DNA from: Pedobacter nototheniae
GTDB lineage: Bacteria > Bacteroidota > Bacteroidia > Sphingobacteriales > Sphingobacteriaceae
NCBI RefSeq assembly: GCF_004335085.1
Contig: NZ_RQRS01000025.1
Location: 1 to 64,000, forward strand
DNA length: 64,000 nt
Reading direction: 5' to 3'
In this document: positions 45,210 through 53,486 of the stretch, one piece after another
How the letters are laid out: the number at the start of each line of letters is the position of its first letter
Position numbering within the stretch: position 1 is the stretch's first letter
Position numbers and translations under genes: made by a program
Notes under the pieces: model-generated
The model's input: the letters and a program-made list of their open reading frames with translations, nothing else
What the model was told of the DNA's origin: nothing
Database searches by the model: none

Positions 45210-45620
45210 ATGTATCCAGAATATTTAGTAGAACCAATGCGTAAGGAATTAACTAACGTAGGTTTTGAAGAATTAAAAAATGCAGAAGAAGTAGATCAGG
45301 CAATTAAAGGTGAAGGAACCGTTTTAGTGGTTGTAAATTCAGTTTGTGGTTGTGCGGCAGCAAATGCTCGCCCTGCAGCAAGAGCAGCAGCAGCTCATGA
45401 AAAACACCCTGATAAATTGGTTACTGTATTTGCAGGAATGGAAAAAGAAGCAGTAGATCAAGCTAGAAATTACATGATGCCTTTCCCTCCATCTTCGCCA
45501 GCTATGGCTTTGTTTAAAGATGGTAAATTGGTGCATATGATTGAGCGCCATCAAATTGAAGGTAGACCAGCGCAAATGATTGCTGATAATTTAATCGGTG
45601 CATTTGAGCAATATTGCTAA
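45210..45620 (+). CDS. BrxA/BrxB-family bacilliredoxin
   Basis: A 136-residue thioredoxin-fold protein (YphP/YqiW family). The active site is Cys46-Gly-Cys48 in VNSVCGCAAANARPAA, the CGC motif that removes bacillithiol from S-bacillithiolated proteins. The redox partner YpdA-like reductase is at 8682. Monocistronic between its promoter and a hairpin. Confidence 0.92.
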   Translation: MYPEYLVEPMRKELTNVGFEELKNAEEVDQAIKGEGTVLVVVNSVCGCAAANARPAARAAAAHEKHPDKLVTVFAGMEKEAVDQARNYMMPFPPSSPAMALFKDGKLVHMIERHQIEGRPAQMIADNLIGAFEQYC

Positions 45621-45629
45621 AAGTATTTT

Positions 45630-45657
45630 CCCAAATCTCCTGAAAAGGGGATTTGGG
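45630..45657. terminator. Hairpin between bacilliredoxin and cdaA
   Basis: An 11-bp stem CCCAAATCTCC / GGGGATTTGGG (one G-T wobble) with a 6-nt loop. No good T tract on either side, so it may be a weak or factor-assisted bidirectional terminator. Confidence 0.5.
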
Positions 45658-45662
45658 ATTGA

Positions 45663-46466
45663 TTAAAAATCTTTATTGAGCAATTTTTCAAGCTCACCAA
45701 AAGAAACATTCATTCTTACTCTACCTTGCTTAGCGTAAGATATTTCTCCAGTTTCTTCTGATATAATAACCGCCACAGCGTCTGTAGTTTCCGAAACACC
45801 AATGCCAGCTCTATGTCTTAATCCGAATTGCGCAGGCAGTTGGTCGTTATCCGTTAAAGGTAGAATGCAACTGGCACTTTTAATTTTATTTTCTGAAATA
45901 ACAACAGCTCCATCATGCAGCGGGCTATTTTTTTGAAATATACTTTCTAATAAGCGTTTTGAAATTTTCGCATCCACAACCTCACAGCTATTGGCGAAAA
46001 ATTGTTCATCGTAAAACTTAACAAACACAATTAAAGCACCCGTTCTGGTTTTTTTCATGCTTTTACAGGCATCAATAATTGGTTTTATACGGGCCAGGTT
46101 GTTTCTTTCTATTTCCTTACGCCCAAATAAATAACCCCACCAAGCTTTGTTCTTTTGTAAAAAAGCATTTTTTCCAATCAATAAAAGGAAACGTCGAATT
46201 TCTGGATGAAAAATTACAATTAATGCAATAATACCCACGCTCATAAATTTCTCTATGATGGCAGTTAAAAGCTTCATATGCAAGGCATCAACCACTCTAT
46301 AAAAAATGGCGATGATAAGCATTCCTACCAATAAATTTACAGCTAACGTGTTGCGAATAAGCGTGTAAACATAGTAGATGAGCAGTGCAACCAGTACAAT
46401 ATCTATAACATCGGTAACTGTAAATTTTACAAAATCGAAATCTAATGCTGTTTTCATCACAGGCAA
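45663..46466 (-). CDS. cdaA: Diadenylate cyclase CdaA
   Basis: A 267-residue membrane c-di-AMP synthase. Three hydrophobic helices lie in residues about 15-95, followed by a DAC (DisA_N) domain. Catalytic motifs are DGAVVI and LRHRAGIGVSE (the latter binds ATP and metal). c-di-AMP controls potassium and osmotic balance and envelope homeostasis in bacteria that have it. In several Bacteroidota cdaA sits next to folP, as here (98 bp upstream). Confidence 0.95.
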   Translation of the reverse strand: MPVMKTALDFDFVKFTVTDVIDIVLVALLIYYVYTLIRNTLAVNLLVGMLIIAIFYRVVDALHMKLLTAIIEKFMSVGIIALIVIFHPEIRRFLLLIGKNAFLQKNKAWWGYLFGRKEIERNNLARIKPIIDACKSMKKTRTGALIVFVKFYDEQFFANSCEVVDAKISKRLLESIFQKNSPLHDGAVVISENKIKSASCILPLTDNDQLPAQFGLRHRAGIGVSETTDAVAVIISEETGEISYAKQGRVRMNVSFGELEKLLNKDF

Positions 46467-46563
46467 TTTATGAAATTAAGTCCTTAGTCCAAAGTAAGAG
46501 CATCTTTGTATGCTTAAAATGGTTGTTTTGCTTTAAGAAATTGGCTTAAAGCAATGAGTGAAT

Positions 46564-47415
46564 TTAACCTAACTGTGCAATCAATTCTACGCACTCTACA
46601 GCTTCTTTAACATCATGAACCCTTAAAATACCAGCACCTTTTTGCAAGGCAATGGTGTTTAGTACACTGGTTCCGTTTAAGGATTCTGCAGCTGTTATTT
46701 TTAAAACTTTATGGATCATGCCTTTTCGTGAAAAGCCAACCAGCACAGGCAACTGCAATATTTTAAATTCCTGCATTTGATTTAGTAGTTCATAATTATG
46801 CGCAATCGTTTTACCAAATCCAAAACCGGGATCAATAATTATGTCATGAACTTTTAAGGCTTTAAGCGCTGCAATTTTCTTTGCCAAATAATCAATAACT
46901 TCTAATAAAACATTTTGATAAACAGGATTTTGCTGCATGGTTTGAGGCGTGCCCTGCATATGCATTATAATATAGGGTACTTGTAAACGCGCAACGGTTT
47001 CAAACATCAATTCGTCCATATCACCAGCAGCAATATCATTTATGATGTGCGCACCGGCTAAAATTGTATTTTCAGCAACCTTTGCTCTAAAAGTATCCAC
47101 AGAAATTATAGCTTCAGGAAATGTTTTTACTAAAGCTTCAATAACTGGAACAAGCCTGTCAATTTCCTCATTCGCTTCAACATCTTTAGCACCTGGTCTG
47201 GAAGAATAGCCACCAATATCAATAAAAGTAGCGCCCTCATTTAAAAACTGTTCGGTCTTTTTTAAAGCTTCATCAATAGAATTTGTTCGGCTGTTACTGT
47301 AAAAGGAATCAGGAGTAATATTTAAAATGCCCATTACTTTGGGCTTAGACAAATCAATTAGTTTGCCTTTGATATTAATACTTTGCTTAGGTTCAAAAAA
47401 GTTTTTTTGTGGCAT
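46564..47415 (-). CDS. folP: Dihydropteroate synthase
   Basis: A 283-residue TIM-barrel enzyme that joins p-aminobenzoate to hydroxymethyl-dihydropterin diphosphate in folate synthesis and is the sulfonamide target. Motifs are VMGILNITPDSFY, FIDIGGYSSRPGA, IISVDTFRA, HIINDIAAG, IIDPGFGFGKT and VGFSRKGM. Upstream of the start there is an AAACCC/GGGTTT inverted pair. The divergent plus-strand DUF1599 gene starts 93 bp away. Likely cotranscribed with cdaA. Confidence 0.96.
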   Translation of the reverse strand: MPQKNFFEPKQSINIKGKLIDLSKPKVMGILNITPDSFYSNSRTNSIDEALKKTEQFLNEGATFIDIGGYSSRPGAKDVEANEEIDRLVPVIEALVKTFPEAIISVDTFRAKVAENTILAGAHIINDIAAGDMDELMFETVARLQVPYIIMHMQGTPQTMQQNPVYQNVLLEVIDYLAKKIAALKALKVHDIIIDPGFGFGKTIAHNYELLNQMQEFKILQLPVLVGFSRKGMIHKVLKITAAESLNGTSVLNTIALQKGAGILRVHDVKEAVECVELIAQLG

Positions 47416-47508
47416 AATAAACCCTTTCGGGATTTGGGTTTCGCTTTAAAAATGTATCTTTAGCTTTTGTTTTTTCGATACAAAAATACACTAAAAACTA
47501 AATAATAA

Positions 47509-48060
47509 TTGGCTTTGGCAGAAACAAATACCTCTACAGAATTTGATCAAGTAATCAGCGTTTGCAGATCATTATTTTTAAAGAAAACTAAAGATTATGG
47601 TACCGCATGGCGCATTTTAAGACCAAGCTCTATCACCGATCAGATTTTTATTAAAGCACAAAGAATCCGTACTTTAGAAGAAAAAAAAATTAGTAAGGTT
47701 GGAGAAAATATCACTTCAGAATACATTGGTATTATTAACTATTGTGTAATTGCGATGATGCAATTAGAGTTAACAGATACCGACCCAACAGAACTTCCTT
47801 ACCAATTTGTTGAAGATTCTTTTAATGAAAAAGTAACCGAAACAAAGGATTTAATGTTTGCTAAAAATCACGATTACGGAGAGGCTTGGAGAGATATGCG
47901 AGTGAGCTCTTTAACAGATTTGATTTTAATGAAGATATTCAGAGTTAAACAAATTGAAGATAACGAAGGGCAAACACTTGCTTCAGAAGGGGTAAAGGCA
48001 AACTACCAGGATATGTTAAACTATTCGGTATTTGCTTTGATTAAGCTAGGAACCGCTTAG
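47509..48060 (+). CDS. DUF1599 (nucleotide-modification-associated) protein, internally duplicated
   Basis: A 183-residue protein of two tandem DUF1599 units: KKTKDYGTAWRILRPSSITDQIFIKAQRIRTLEE (split here) and AKNHDYGEAWRDMRVSSLTD with LNYSVFALIKL. The family has been linked by comparative genomics to nucleotide or base modification, yet this copy sits in the conserved folP-DUF1599-DoxX order of Bacteroidota. The start is TTG at 47509, since no in-frame ATG precedes the first repeat. No Shine-Dalgarno. Function unknown. Confidence 0.82.
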   Translation: MALAETNTSTEFDQVISVCRSLFLKKTKDYGTAWRILRPSSITDQIFIKAQRIRTLEEKKISKVGENITSEYIGIINYCVIAMMQLELTDTDPTELPYQFVEDSFNEKVTETKDLMFAKNHDYGEAWRDMRVSSLTDLILMKIFRVKQIEDNEGQTLASEGVKANYQDMLNYSVFALIKLGTA

Positions 48061-48139
48061 GTTTTTAATAAGAAGCACATCACGTTGGTCGTGTTTCCAG
48101 AATTTAACCGTAAAGAACCATAAAAAATAATTGTACTCT

Positions 48140-49291
48140 ATGAAAAATACGCTATTAACCATTTCAAGAATTTTTGTAGGTGCGCTTTTTATTTTCTCAG
48201 GATTAATAAAAGCAAACGATCCACTTGGGTTTGGCTATAAACTGCAAGAGTATTTTGAAGTTTTTCATATGGATTTTCTCAGTGGAATGGCTACAGGTAT
48301 TGCTATTTTACTGTGTACTTTAGAAATTGTTTTAGGTGCCTTACTACTTTTAGGTTTCTGGGGTAAAAAAGTAGCTTGGGGTTTATTACTTTTAATTATA
48401 TTTTTTACCCTTTTAACATTTGTTTCTGCAGCATTTAAAGTGGTAACTAGTTGCGGTTGCTTTGGTGATGCCATTCCGCTTACCCCGTGGCAATCTTTTG
48501 GTAAGGACTTAATTTTGCTGGTTTTAATCCTCTATATTTTCTTTAAAAAAGAGTTTATTAATCCAGTAACAATTAAACCTTCAACACAGCGAAATATAGC
48601 TCTTATAGTTACTTTTGCCTCTTTATTTTTTGGCTTGTTTACTTACAACTTTTTACCGATTATAGATTTTCTCCCTTATAAAGTGGGAGTACATATTCCG
48701 TCACTTATGGTTATCCCTCCAGGAGAAAAACCCGATGAATATCAGATCATGTATCACCTGAAGAATAAAAAAACTAAGGAAGAGAAAGATATGAGTGATA
48801 AGGATTACCTTAAAACGGAGATTTGGAAAGATAATAATTGGGAAATTATAGGTGAGCCGACTAAAAAATTAATTAAAGAAGGCTTTTCTCCAAAAATTAA
48901 AGATTTAATTATTACCGATGCCTCAGGTACGGATTATACCAAAGAATTAATTGAAAACCCATATTACAGCTTGGTTTTTGTTGCCTATAACTTACACGAT
49001 ACTAATTTAAAAGCAATAGGCGATTTAAATGCTTTGGCTATAAATGCAACGCAGCAATTTAATATTCGTACGGTTTTATTAACCTCTAATTCTGCACAGG
49101 ACGCTGCTGAATTTATAAAGCAAAATAATCTTTTCTCAGAAGTGTTTTTTGCTGATGCTGTTCCTTTAAAAAGTATGGTGAGGGCAAATCCTGGTATATT
49201 ACTTTTAAAAAATGGTGTAGTAGTTAATAAATGGCATTATCATAATATGCCGTCATTTGATGAACTTTCTAAAAAATATTTCGGTAAATAA
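48140..49291 (+). CDS. DoxX/MauE-type membrane protein with thioredoxin-like C-terminal domain
   Basis: A 383-residue fusion. Residues about 1-150 hold four helices of the DoxX/MauE group with the Cys-containing loop VVTSCGCFGDA. The C-terminal part (about residues 240-380) is thioredoxin-like by strand order (YYSLVFVAYNL, VFFADAVPLKSMVRANPGILLL) but lacks a CxxC. The family (BT_3928-like) is conserved next to DUF1599 in Bacteroidota and probably handles membrane thiol redox (inference). Its stop overlaps the next start by 1 bp. The ATG at 48140 is chosen over a TTG at 48131. Confidence 0.85.
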   Translation: MKNTLLTISRIFVGALFIFSGLIKANDPLGFGYKLQEYFEVFHMDFLSGMATGIAILLCTLEIVLGALLLLGFWGKKVAWGLLLLIIFFTLLTFVSAAFKVVTSCGCFGDAIPLTPWQSFGKDLILLVLILYIFFKKEFINPVTIKPSTQRNIALIVTFASLFFGLFTYNFLPIIDFLPYKVGVHIPSLMVIPPGEKPDEYQIMYHLKNKKTKEEKDMSDKDYLKTEIWKDNNWEIIGEPTKKLIKEGFSPKIKDLIITDASGTDYTKELIENPYYSLVFVAYNLHDTNLKAIGDLNALAINATQQFNIRTVLLTSNSAQDAAEFIKQNNLFSEVFFADAVPLKSMVRANPGILLLKNGVVVNKWHYHNMPSFDELSKKYFGK

Positions 49292-50349
49292 TGATGTTTC
49301 GTTATGCCTTAAAAAAACTTTTATATGGATTAGCTGTAATGGCTGGTGTTGTGCTAATCGTTTTTTTATTGTTTAATATTTTACCCGGCGATCCGGCAAG
49401 AATGACGATGGGGCAGCGAGCCGATGTTCAATCTTTAGAAGCCGTTAGAAAAGAATTTGGCTTGGATCGATCCAAACCTGTACAGTTTATTCTTTACGTA
49501 AATGATCTTTCTCCTGTAAGTGTTTTAGATAATAATGCTGCAACACAACAAAAATATCATTATGCAAAAATATTAGGCTTTGGTGAAAAAGCTTTAGTAT
49601 TTAAATGGCCATACCTGCGAAGTTCTTATCAAACTAAAAGAGATGTTACCGCAATACTTTCTGAAACGGTACCCAATACTTTTGTACTGGCACTTACCGC
49701 CATGATTTTTGCAACGTTAATAGGAGTTTTCTTAGGAGTATTATCTGCCGTATACAAAGATAGTTGGATAGATAAAGCCGCAAATAGTTTTGCCATTTTA
49801 GGAATATCCGCCCCATCGTTTTTCGCAGGAATTATTATTGCCTGGCTCTTTGGCTTTGTTTTAAGTAATTACACAGGTTTAAGAATGAGTGGTAGTTTAT
49901 ATAGTTACGATCCTTTTAAAGGTGAAATACTTACCCTAAGAAATTTGTGGCTACCCATGGTTACTTTAGGCCTTAGACCTTTAGCTATAATTGTGCAATT
50001 AACCCGAAGTGCAATGCTCGATGTATTGGCTCAAGATTATATCCGTACAGCAAGAGCAAAAGGACTTAGTAAAAATGCTATAATATATAAACATGCCTTA
50101 AAAAACGCATTAAATCCAGTAATTACAGCAATTTCGGGTTGGTTTGCTTCTTTGCTGGCAGGCTCATTCTTTGTAGAATATATTTTTGGATATAATGGGC
50201 TAGGTCGCACAACGGTAACAGCTTTAGAAATGTCTGATTTTCCTGTGGTAATGGGTTCTATATTATTTATTGCTTTTGTGTTTGTAATAATTAATATTCT
50301 GGTAGATATTTTATATGCTTACGTAGATCCAAGAGTGAAATTAAGTTAA
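49291..50349 (+). CDS. DppB/OppB-type ABC transporter permease
   Basis: A 352-residue inner-membrane permease of the dipeptide/oligopeptide/nickel type. Six helices, with the EAA-like loop DYIRTARAKGLSKNAIIYKHALKNA and the terminal EYIFGYNGLGRTTVTAL. A long periplasmic loop follows the first helix. The second permease, ATPases and binding protein that normally accompany it are absent here, so it is an orphan in the window. It overlaps the DoxX gene by 1 bp. Confidence 0.9.
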   Translation: MMFRYALKKLLYGLAVMAGVVLIVFLLFNILPGDPARMTMGQRADVQSLEAVRKEFGLDRSKPVQFILYVNDLSPVSVLDNNAATQQKYHYAKILGFGEKALVFKWPYLRSSYQTKRDVTAILSETVPNTFVLALTAMIFATLIGVFLGVLSAVYKDSWIDKAANSFAILGISAPSFFAGIIIAWLFGFVLSNYTGLRMSGSLYSYDPFKGEILTLRNLWLPMVTLGLRPLAIIVQLTRSAMLDVLAQDYIRTARAKGLSKNAIIYKHALKNALNPVITAISGWFASLLAGSFFVEYIFGYNGLGRTTVTALEMSDFPVVMGSILFIAFVFVIINILVDILYAYVDPRVKLS

Positions 50350-50352
50350 GGC

Positions 50353-50796
50353 ATGTTAGAAGAAATTGTAAACTATACTGAAGCTGCAGATCAAAGGATT
50401 ATTTCTGTTTTCAACTCCACAATTATTGCCATGCCCGAGGCAGAAAAATTATTTAGTCATGTATTAAATGCGCAACATATATGGGGCAAGCGTATTATTG
50501 GAGACAAACCGCTCTACGATGTGTGGCAAATTCAGCCTAAAGATTCCTTTGAAAAAATGTCAATAGATAATTTTATTCAAATCAGAGAAATACTAAAAAA
50601 CATCCCTTTAAATCAGGTAATTAATTATTCTAATTCCAAAGGCGATCAATATCAGAATAAGGCAGAAGAAATTTTATTTCATTTATTAAATCATTCTACT
50701 TATCATCGTGCCCAAATTGCTACTTTATTTAAAAAAGCAGGTTTAAAACCACCGGTAACGGATTATATCATGTTAAAACGAGATCATCAATTATGA
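50353..50796 (+). CDS. DinB-family protein
   Basis: A 147-residue four-helix protein of the DinB/YfiT fold, which uses three His for a metal. Candidates are in LNAQHIWGKRI and HLLNHSTYHRAQIATLF. Family members include thiol transferases; some use bacillithiol, which fits the redox genes here but is not shown. 3 bp from the permease; it overlaps aroK by 4 bp. Confidence 0.85.
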   Translation: MLEEIVNYTEAADQRIISVFNSTIIAMPEAEKLFSHVLNAQHIWGKRIIGDKPLYDVWQIQPKDSFEKMSIDNFIQIREILKNIPLNQVINYSNSKGDQYQNKAEEILFHLLNHSTYHRAQIATLFKKAGLKPPVTDYIMLKRDHQL

Positions 50797-51305
50797 AGAT
50801 TTTCCTTATAGGATTTATGGGCTGCGGTAAAAGCACAAAAGCAAAGCAACTGGCAAATCATTTAAATTGCCCAGTGATAGATCTTGATGCAGAAATTGTG
50901 CAAGCAACGGGTAAAACCATTGCAGAATATTTTGCTGAATTTGGCGAAAGTGGCTTTCGAAATTTGGAGCGCGAAACTTTAAAAACTTTTAATTATCCTG
51001 AAACCTGCGTGGTTGCAACTGGAGGCGGTTTACCATGTTTTTTTGATAATATGGAATGGATGAACCAAAACGGTGCAACAATTTATCTGCACATGGAGCC
51101 TGCTGCTCTGGTATCAAGATTACACAACCGCCAAAAACGCCCATTGATAAAAGATATGGACGATGAACAACTTCTTGAATTTATAAAAATGAAACTTCAG
51201 GAACGTGATCCTTTTTATACCAAAGCGCAAATTATTGTCAATGCATTTGATTTGGATGCAGAAAAGCTGGAAGCAGAATTAAAAGCAAAGCACAAGCTTA
51301 CCTAA
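50793..51305 (+). CDS. aroK: Shikimate kinase
   Basis: A 170-residue P-loop kinase of the aromatic pathway. Walker A GFMGCGKST at residues 7-15; shikimate-binding DLDAEI and FRNLERETL; glycine-rich VVATGGGLP; lid region RQKRPLI. Start overlaps the dinB stop (ATGA), showing translational coupling. Confidence 0.95.
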   Translation: MKIFLIGFMGCGKSTKAKQLANHLNCPVIDLDAEIVQATGKTIAEYFAEFGESGFRNLERETLKTFNYPETCVVATGGGLPCFFDNMEWMNQNGATIYLHMEPAALVSRLHNRQKRPLIKDMDDEQLLEFIKMKLQERDPFYTKAQIIVNAFDLDAEKLEAELKAKHKLT

Positions 51306-51320
51306 ATCTGCTTTACACAA

Positions 51321-51728
51321 CTAAACTTTACTCTCGTTTTCCTGCTCAAATTGCTCCTCAATATATTTAATTTTCGTTTTTCCATGAGGCGTAGGTTCAC
51401 CGTAATCGTTAATATTTACAAAAACAATCTTATCAATAGTCAGAATGCTTTTGCGGGTAATTTTATTTCTTACCTCGCAACACATAGTGATTGATGTATT
51501 GCCGAAATTTGTTGCCGTTATACCCATTTCAATAATGTCACCTAGCTTTCCTGAGCTAACAAAGTTAATTTCAGACATATACTTTGTCACAACTTTTGGA
51601 TTTTCTAATTGAACAATAGCATAAATAGCCGCCTCTTCATCGATCCATTTTAAAAGACTACCACCAAACAAACCGCCATTTGGGTTTAAATCTTCAGGTT
51701 TTATCCATTTACGTGTGTGAAAATTCAT
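51321..51728 (-). CDS. Hotdog-fold acyl-CoA thioesterase
   Basis: A 135-residue single hotdog domain. The helix NPNGGLFGGSLLKWIDEEAAIYAI carries the catalytic Asp/Glu region; strands such as NFVSSGKLGDIIEMGI follow. It resembles YciA-type acyl-CoA thioesterases. Converges on aroK with a 15-bp gap. Confidence 0.9.
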   Translation of the reverse strand: MNFHTRKWIKPEDLNPNGGLFGGSLLKWIDEEAAIYAIVQLENPKVVTKYMSEINFVSSGKLGDIIEMGITATNFGNTSITMCCEVRNKITRKSILTIDKIVFVNINDYGEPTPHGKTKIKYIEEQFEQENESKV

Positions 51729-51838
51729 ATTATTTTATTTTGAATGAAAACATGCAAATAATGCATGGACAGTACACAAATTTAACTTTTTAAAAATTAT
51801 TGTTTTTCAAATTAGCGTAATTCTTATTATATTTAAGA

Positions 51839-51919
51839 ATGGAATATGTTGTAGCTCTTTTATTTATGGTGTTATCCACTGGGTGGATAAAATTTTATAA
51901 AGCGATTAAAAAGCTTTAA
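51839..51919 (+). CDS. Possible 26-residue membrane peptide
   Basis: A start-to-stop frame for a short peptide with a hydrophobic half (MEYVVALLFMVLSTGWIKF) and a basic tail (YKAIKKL). A TATATTTA box ends a few nt before the ATG, so it would be leaderless. Its end overlaps the convergent desaturase gene by 14 bp. Could be chance. Confidence 0.25.
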   Translation: MEYVVALLFMVLSTGWIKFYKAIKKL

Positions 51920-53387
51920 TCTCGTTATCAATAATCTTAGCCGATAGTAAAGCCAATGGGATTCCTCCACCTGGGTGCACGCTGCCGCCGCAGAAATAAA
52001 GATTTTTTATTTTTGAAATAAAATTAGGATGCCTTAAAAAAGCCGAAAATTGATTGTTAGAACTATTTCCATACAATGAACCTTGATAAGAGCCCGTTTT
52101 ACTTTCTATGCTTCTGGGATCAAGAATTTCTTCGCAAACTATGTTTTGTTCAATATCTGCTTTTAAAATTCTATTGATCTTTTTTATGATATTTAATTTG
52201 GCTTCCTGAATCAGTACATCCCAATTCTGACCATTATTAGATGGTACATTAATCATCACAAACCAGTTTTCACAATCTTTTGGTGCATCACCTTTAATAT
52301 GTTTTGATGTGATGTTAATATAAATAGTGGGGTCATTACAAATAGTTTTGTCTCTCCATATGGCATTAAATTCATCCTGATAATTTGCTGAAAACAAAAT
52401 GTTATGAAGCCCCAGGCTGTTATAATTGCCCTTTATACCCCAGTAAAAAATTAAGGCAGAACTACTGCGCTCCTGCTGTAAAAGTTTTTTTGGATGAGGT
52501 ATTTCTTTAAGCAGATTTTTATAAGTAAACCAAATATCAAGATTAGAAACCACTACATCCGCTAGCAAAACCGAATTTCCTAACTTTATGCCCGTTACCT
52601 TTAAAGGTTGTTCATCCGAATAAAGAATTTCTTCAACCTTACAGTTATAATGAAATTTTACACCCAAATCTTCTGCCAATTTTACCAGAGATGTAGTTAT
52701 GCTATACATTCCCCTTTTTGGTAAAAATGCGCCAAAATGATATTCGAAATGAGGGATTATATTTAACGTAGCTGGAGCTTGATATGGATTTGAGCCATTA
52801 TAAGTGGCGTATCTATTAAAAAGTTGTACTACTCTGTCGTCATTAAAGAAAACTTTATTTGCTTGGTTTTGCGTTCTAAAAGCATCAATTTTACTAAAAC
52901 TTAATATAGATTTGATTGTGTCAAAATGCAAATAGCTTTTAATTTTATGTAAACTCCTTTTCAGGAAAACCTTATGTGTAACGTTGTAAATGGTTTCACT
53001 TTTCTTTAAAAATTGAGCAATTTCCGCTGCGGTCGAATTTGTTTTTTCCTGTATCTCCTGTGCAAATAAGTTAAGGTCAGCGTAAGCCGTTAACTTCAAA
53101 CCATCTTCGTAAAAATATCTGCAAATTTCATCCAGTTTCTCATACTCAAAATATTCAGCAGGATTCTTATTTGCTATTTTAAAAAGTTCATCCACATATT
53201 GGGGCATCGTAAAAAGACTAGGCCCGGCATCAAACCTAAAATCATTTAAATTTAGCTGGTTAAGTTTTCCCCCTGGATTATTGCTCGCTTCGTAAACATC
53301 AACAGAATAGCCTTTTGCAGCCATACGTATAGCAGAAGCAATGCCAGCAATACCTGCACCAATAATAATCGCTTTTGATTGAGACAT
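51906..53387 (-). CDS. CrtI/CrtD-type carotenoid desaturase
   Basis: A 493-residue FAD-dependent desaturase. The N-terminal dinucleotide motif is IIGAGIAGIASAIRMA, followed by EASNNPGGKLNQ and FDAGPSLFTMP. The C-terminal signature is CGGSVHPGGGIPLALLSAKI. The GGGIPLALLSAK form is nearer to my memory of CrtD-like 1-hydroxycarotenoid 3,4-desaturases than CrtI, but this is not decisive. Together with the CruF-like gene at 62879 it fits a monocyclic, hydroxylated carotenoid pathway. Monocistronic. Confidence 0.88.
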   Translation of the reverse strand: MSQSKAIIIGAGIAGIASAIRMAAKGYSVDVYEASNNPGGKLNQLNLNDFRFDAGPSLFTMPQYVDELFKIANKNPAEYFEYEKLDEICRYFYEDGLKLTAYADLNLFAQEIQEKTNSTAAEIAQFLKKSETIYNVTHKVFLKRSLHKIKSYLHFDTIKSILSFSKIDAFRTQNQANKVFFNDDRVVQLFNRYATYNGSNPYQAPATLNIIPHFEYHFGAFLPKRGMYSITTSLVKLAEDLGVKFHYNCKVEEILYSDEQPLKVTGIKLGNSVLLADVVVSNLDIWFTYKNLLKEIPHPKKLLQQERSSSALIFYWGIKGNYNSLGLHNILFSANYQDEFNAIWRDKTICNDPTIYINITSKHIKGDAPKDCENWFVMINVPSNNGQNWDVLIQEAKLNIIKKINRILKADIEQNIVCEEILDPRSIESKTGSYQGSLYGNSSNNQFSAFLRHPNFISKIKNLYFCGGSVHPGGGIPLALLSAKIIDNEIKAF

Positions 53388-53486
53388 TTAACTAAGGTAG
53401 ATTAGCAGATTTAAAGTAATAGTTAGCCGTTTTTAAATAAGTTTGCCACGTAATAGACAGACAAAGAATTATCGCAATTAATTTGT

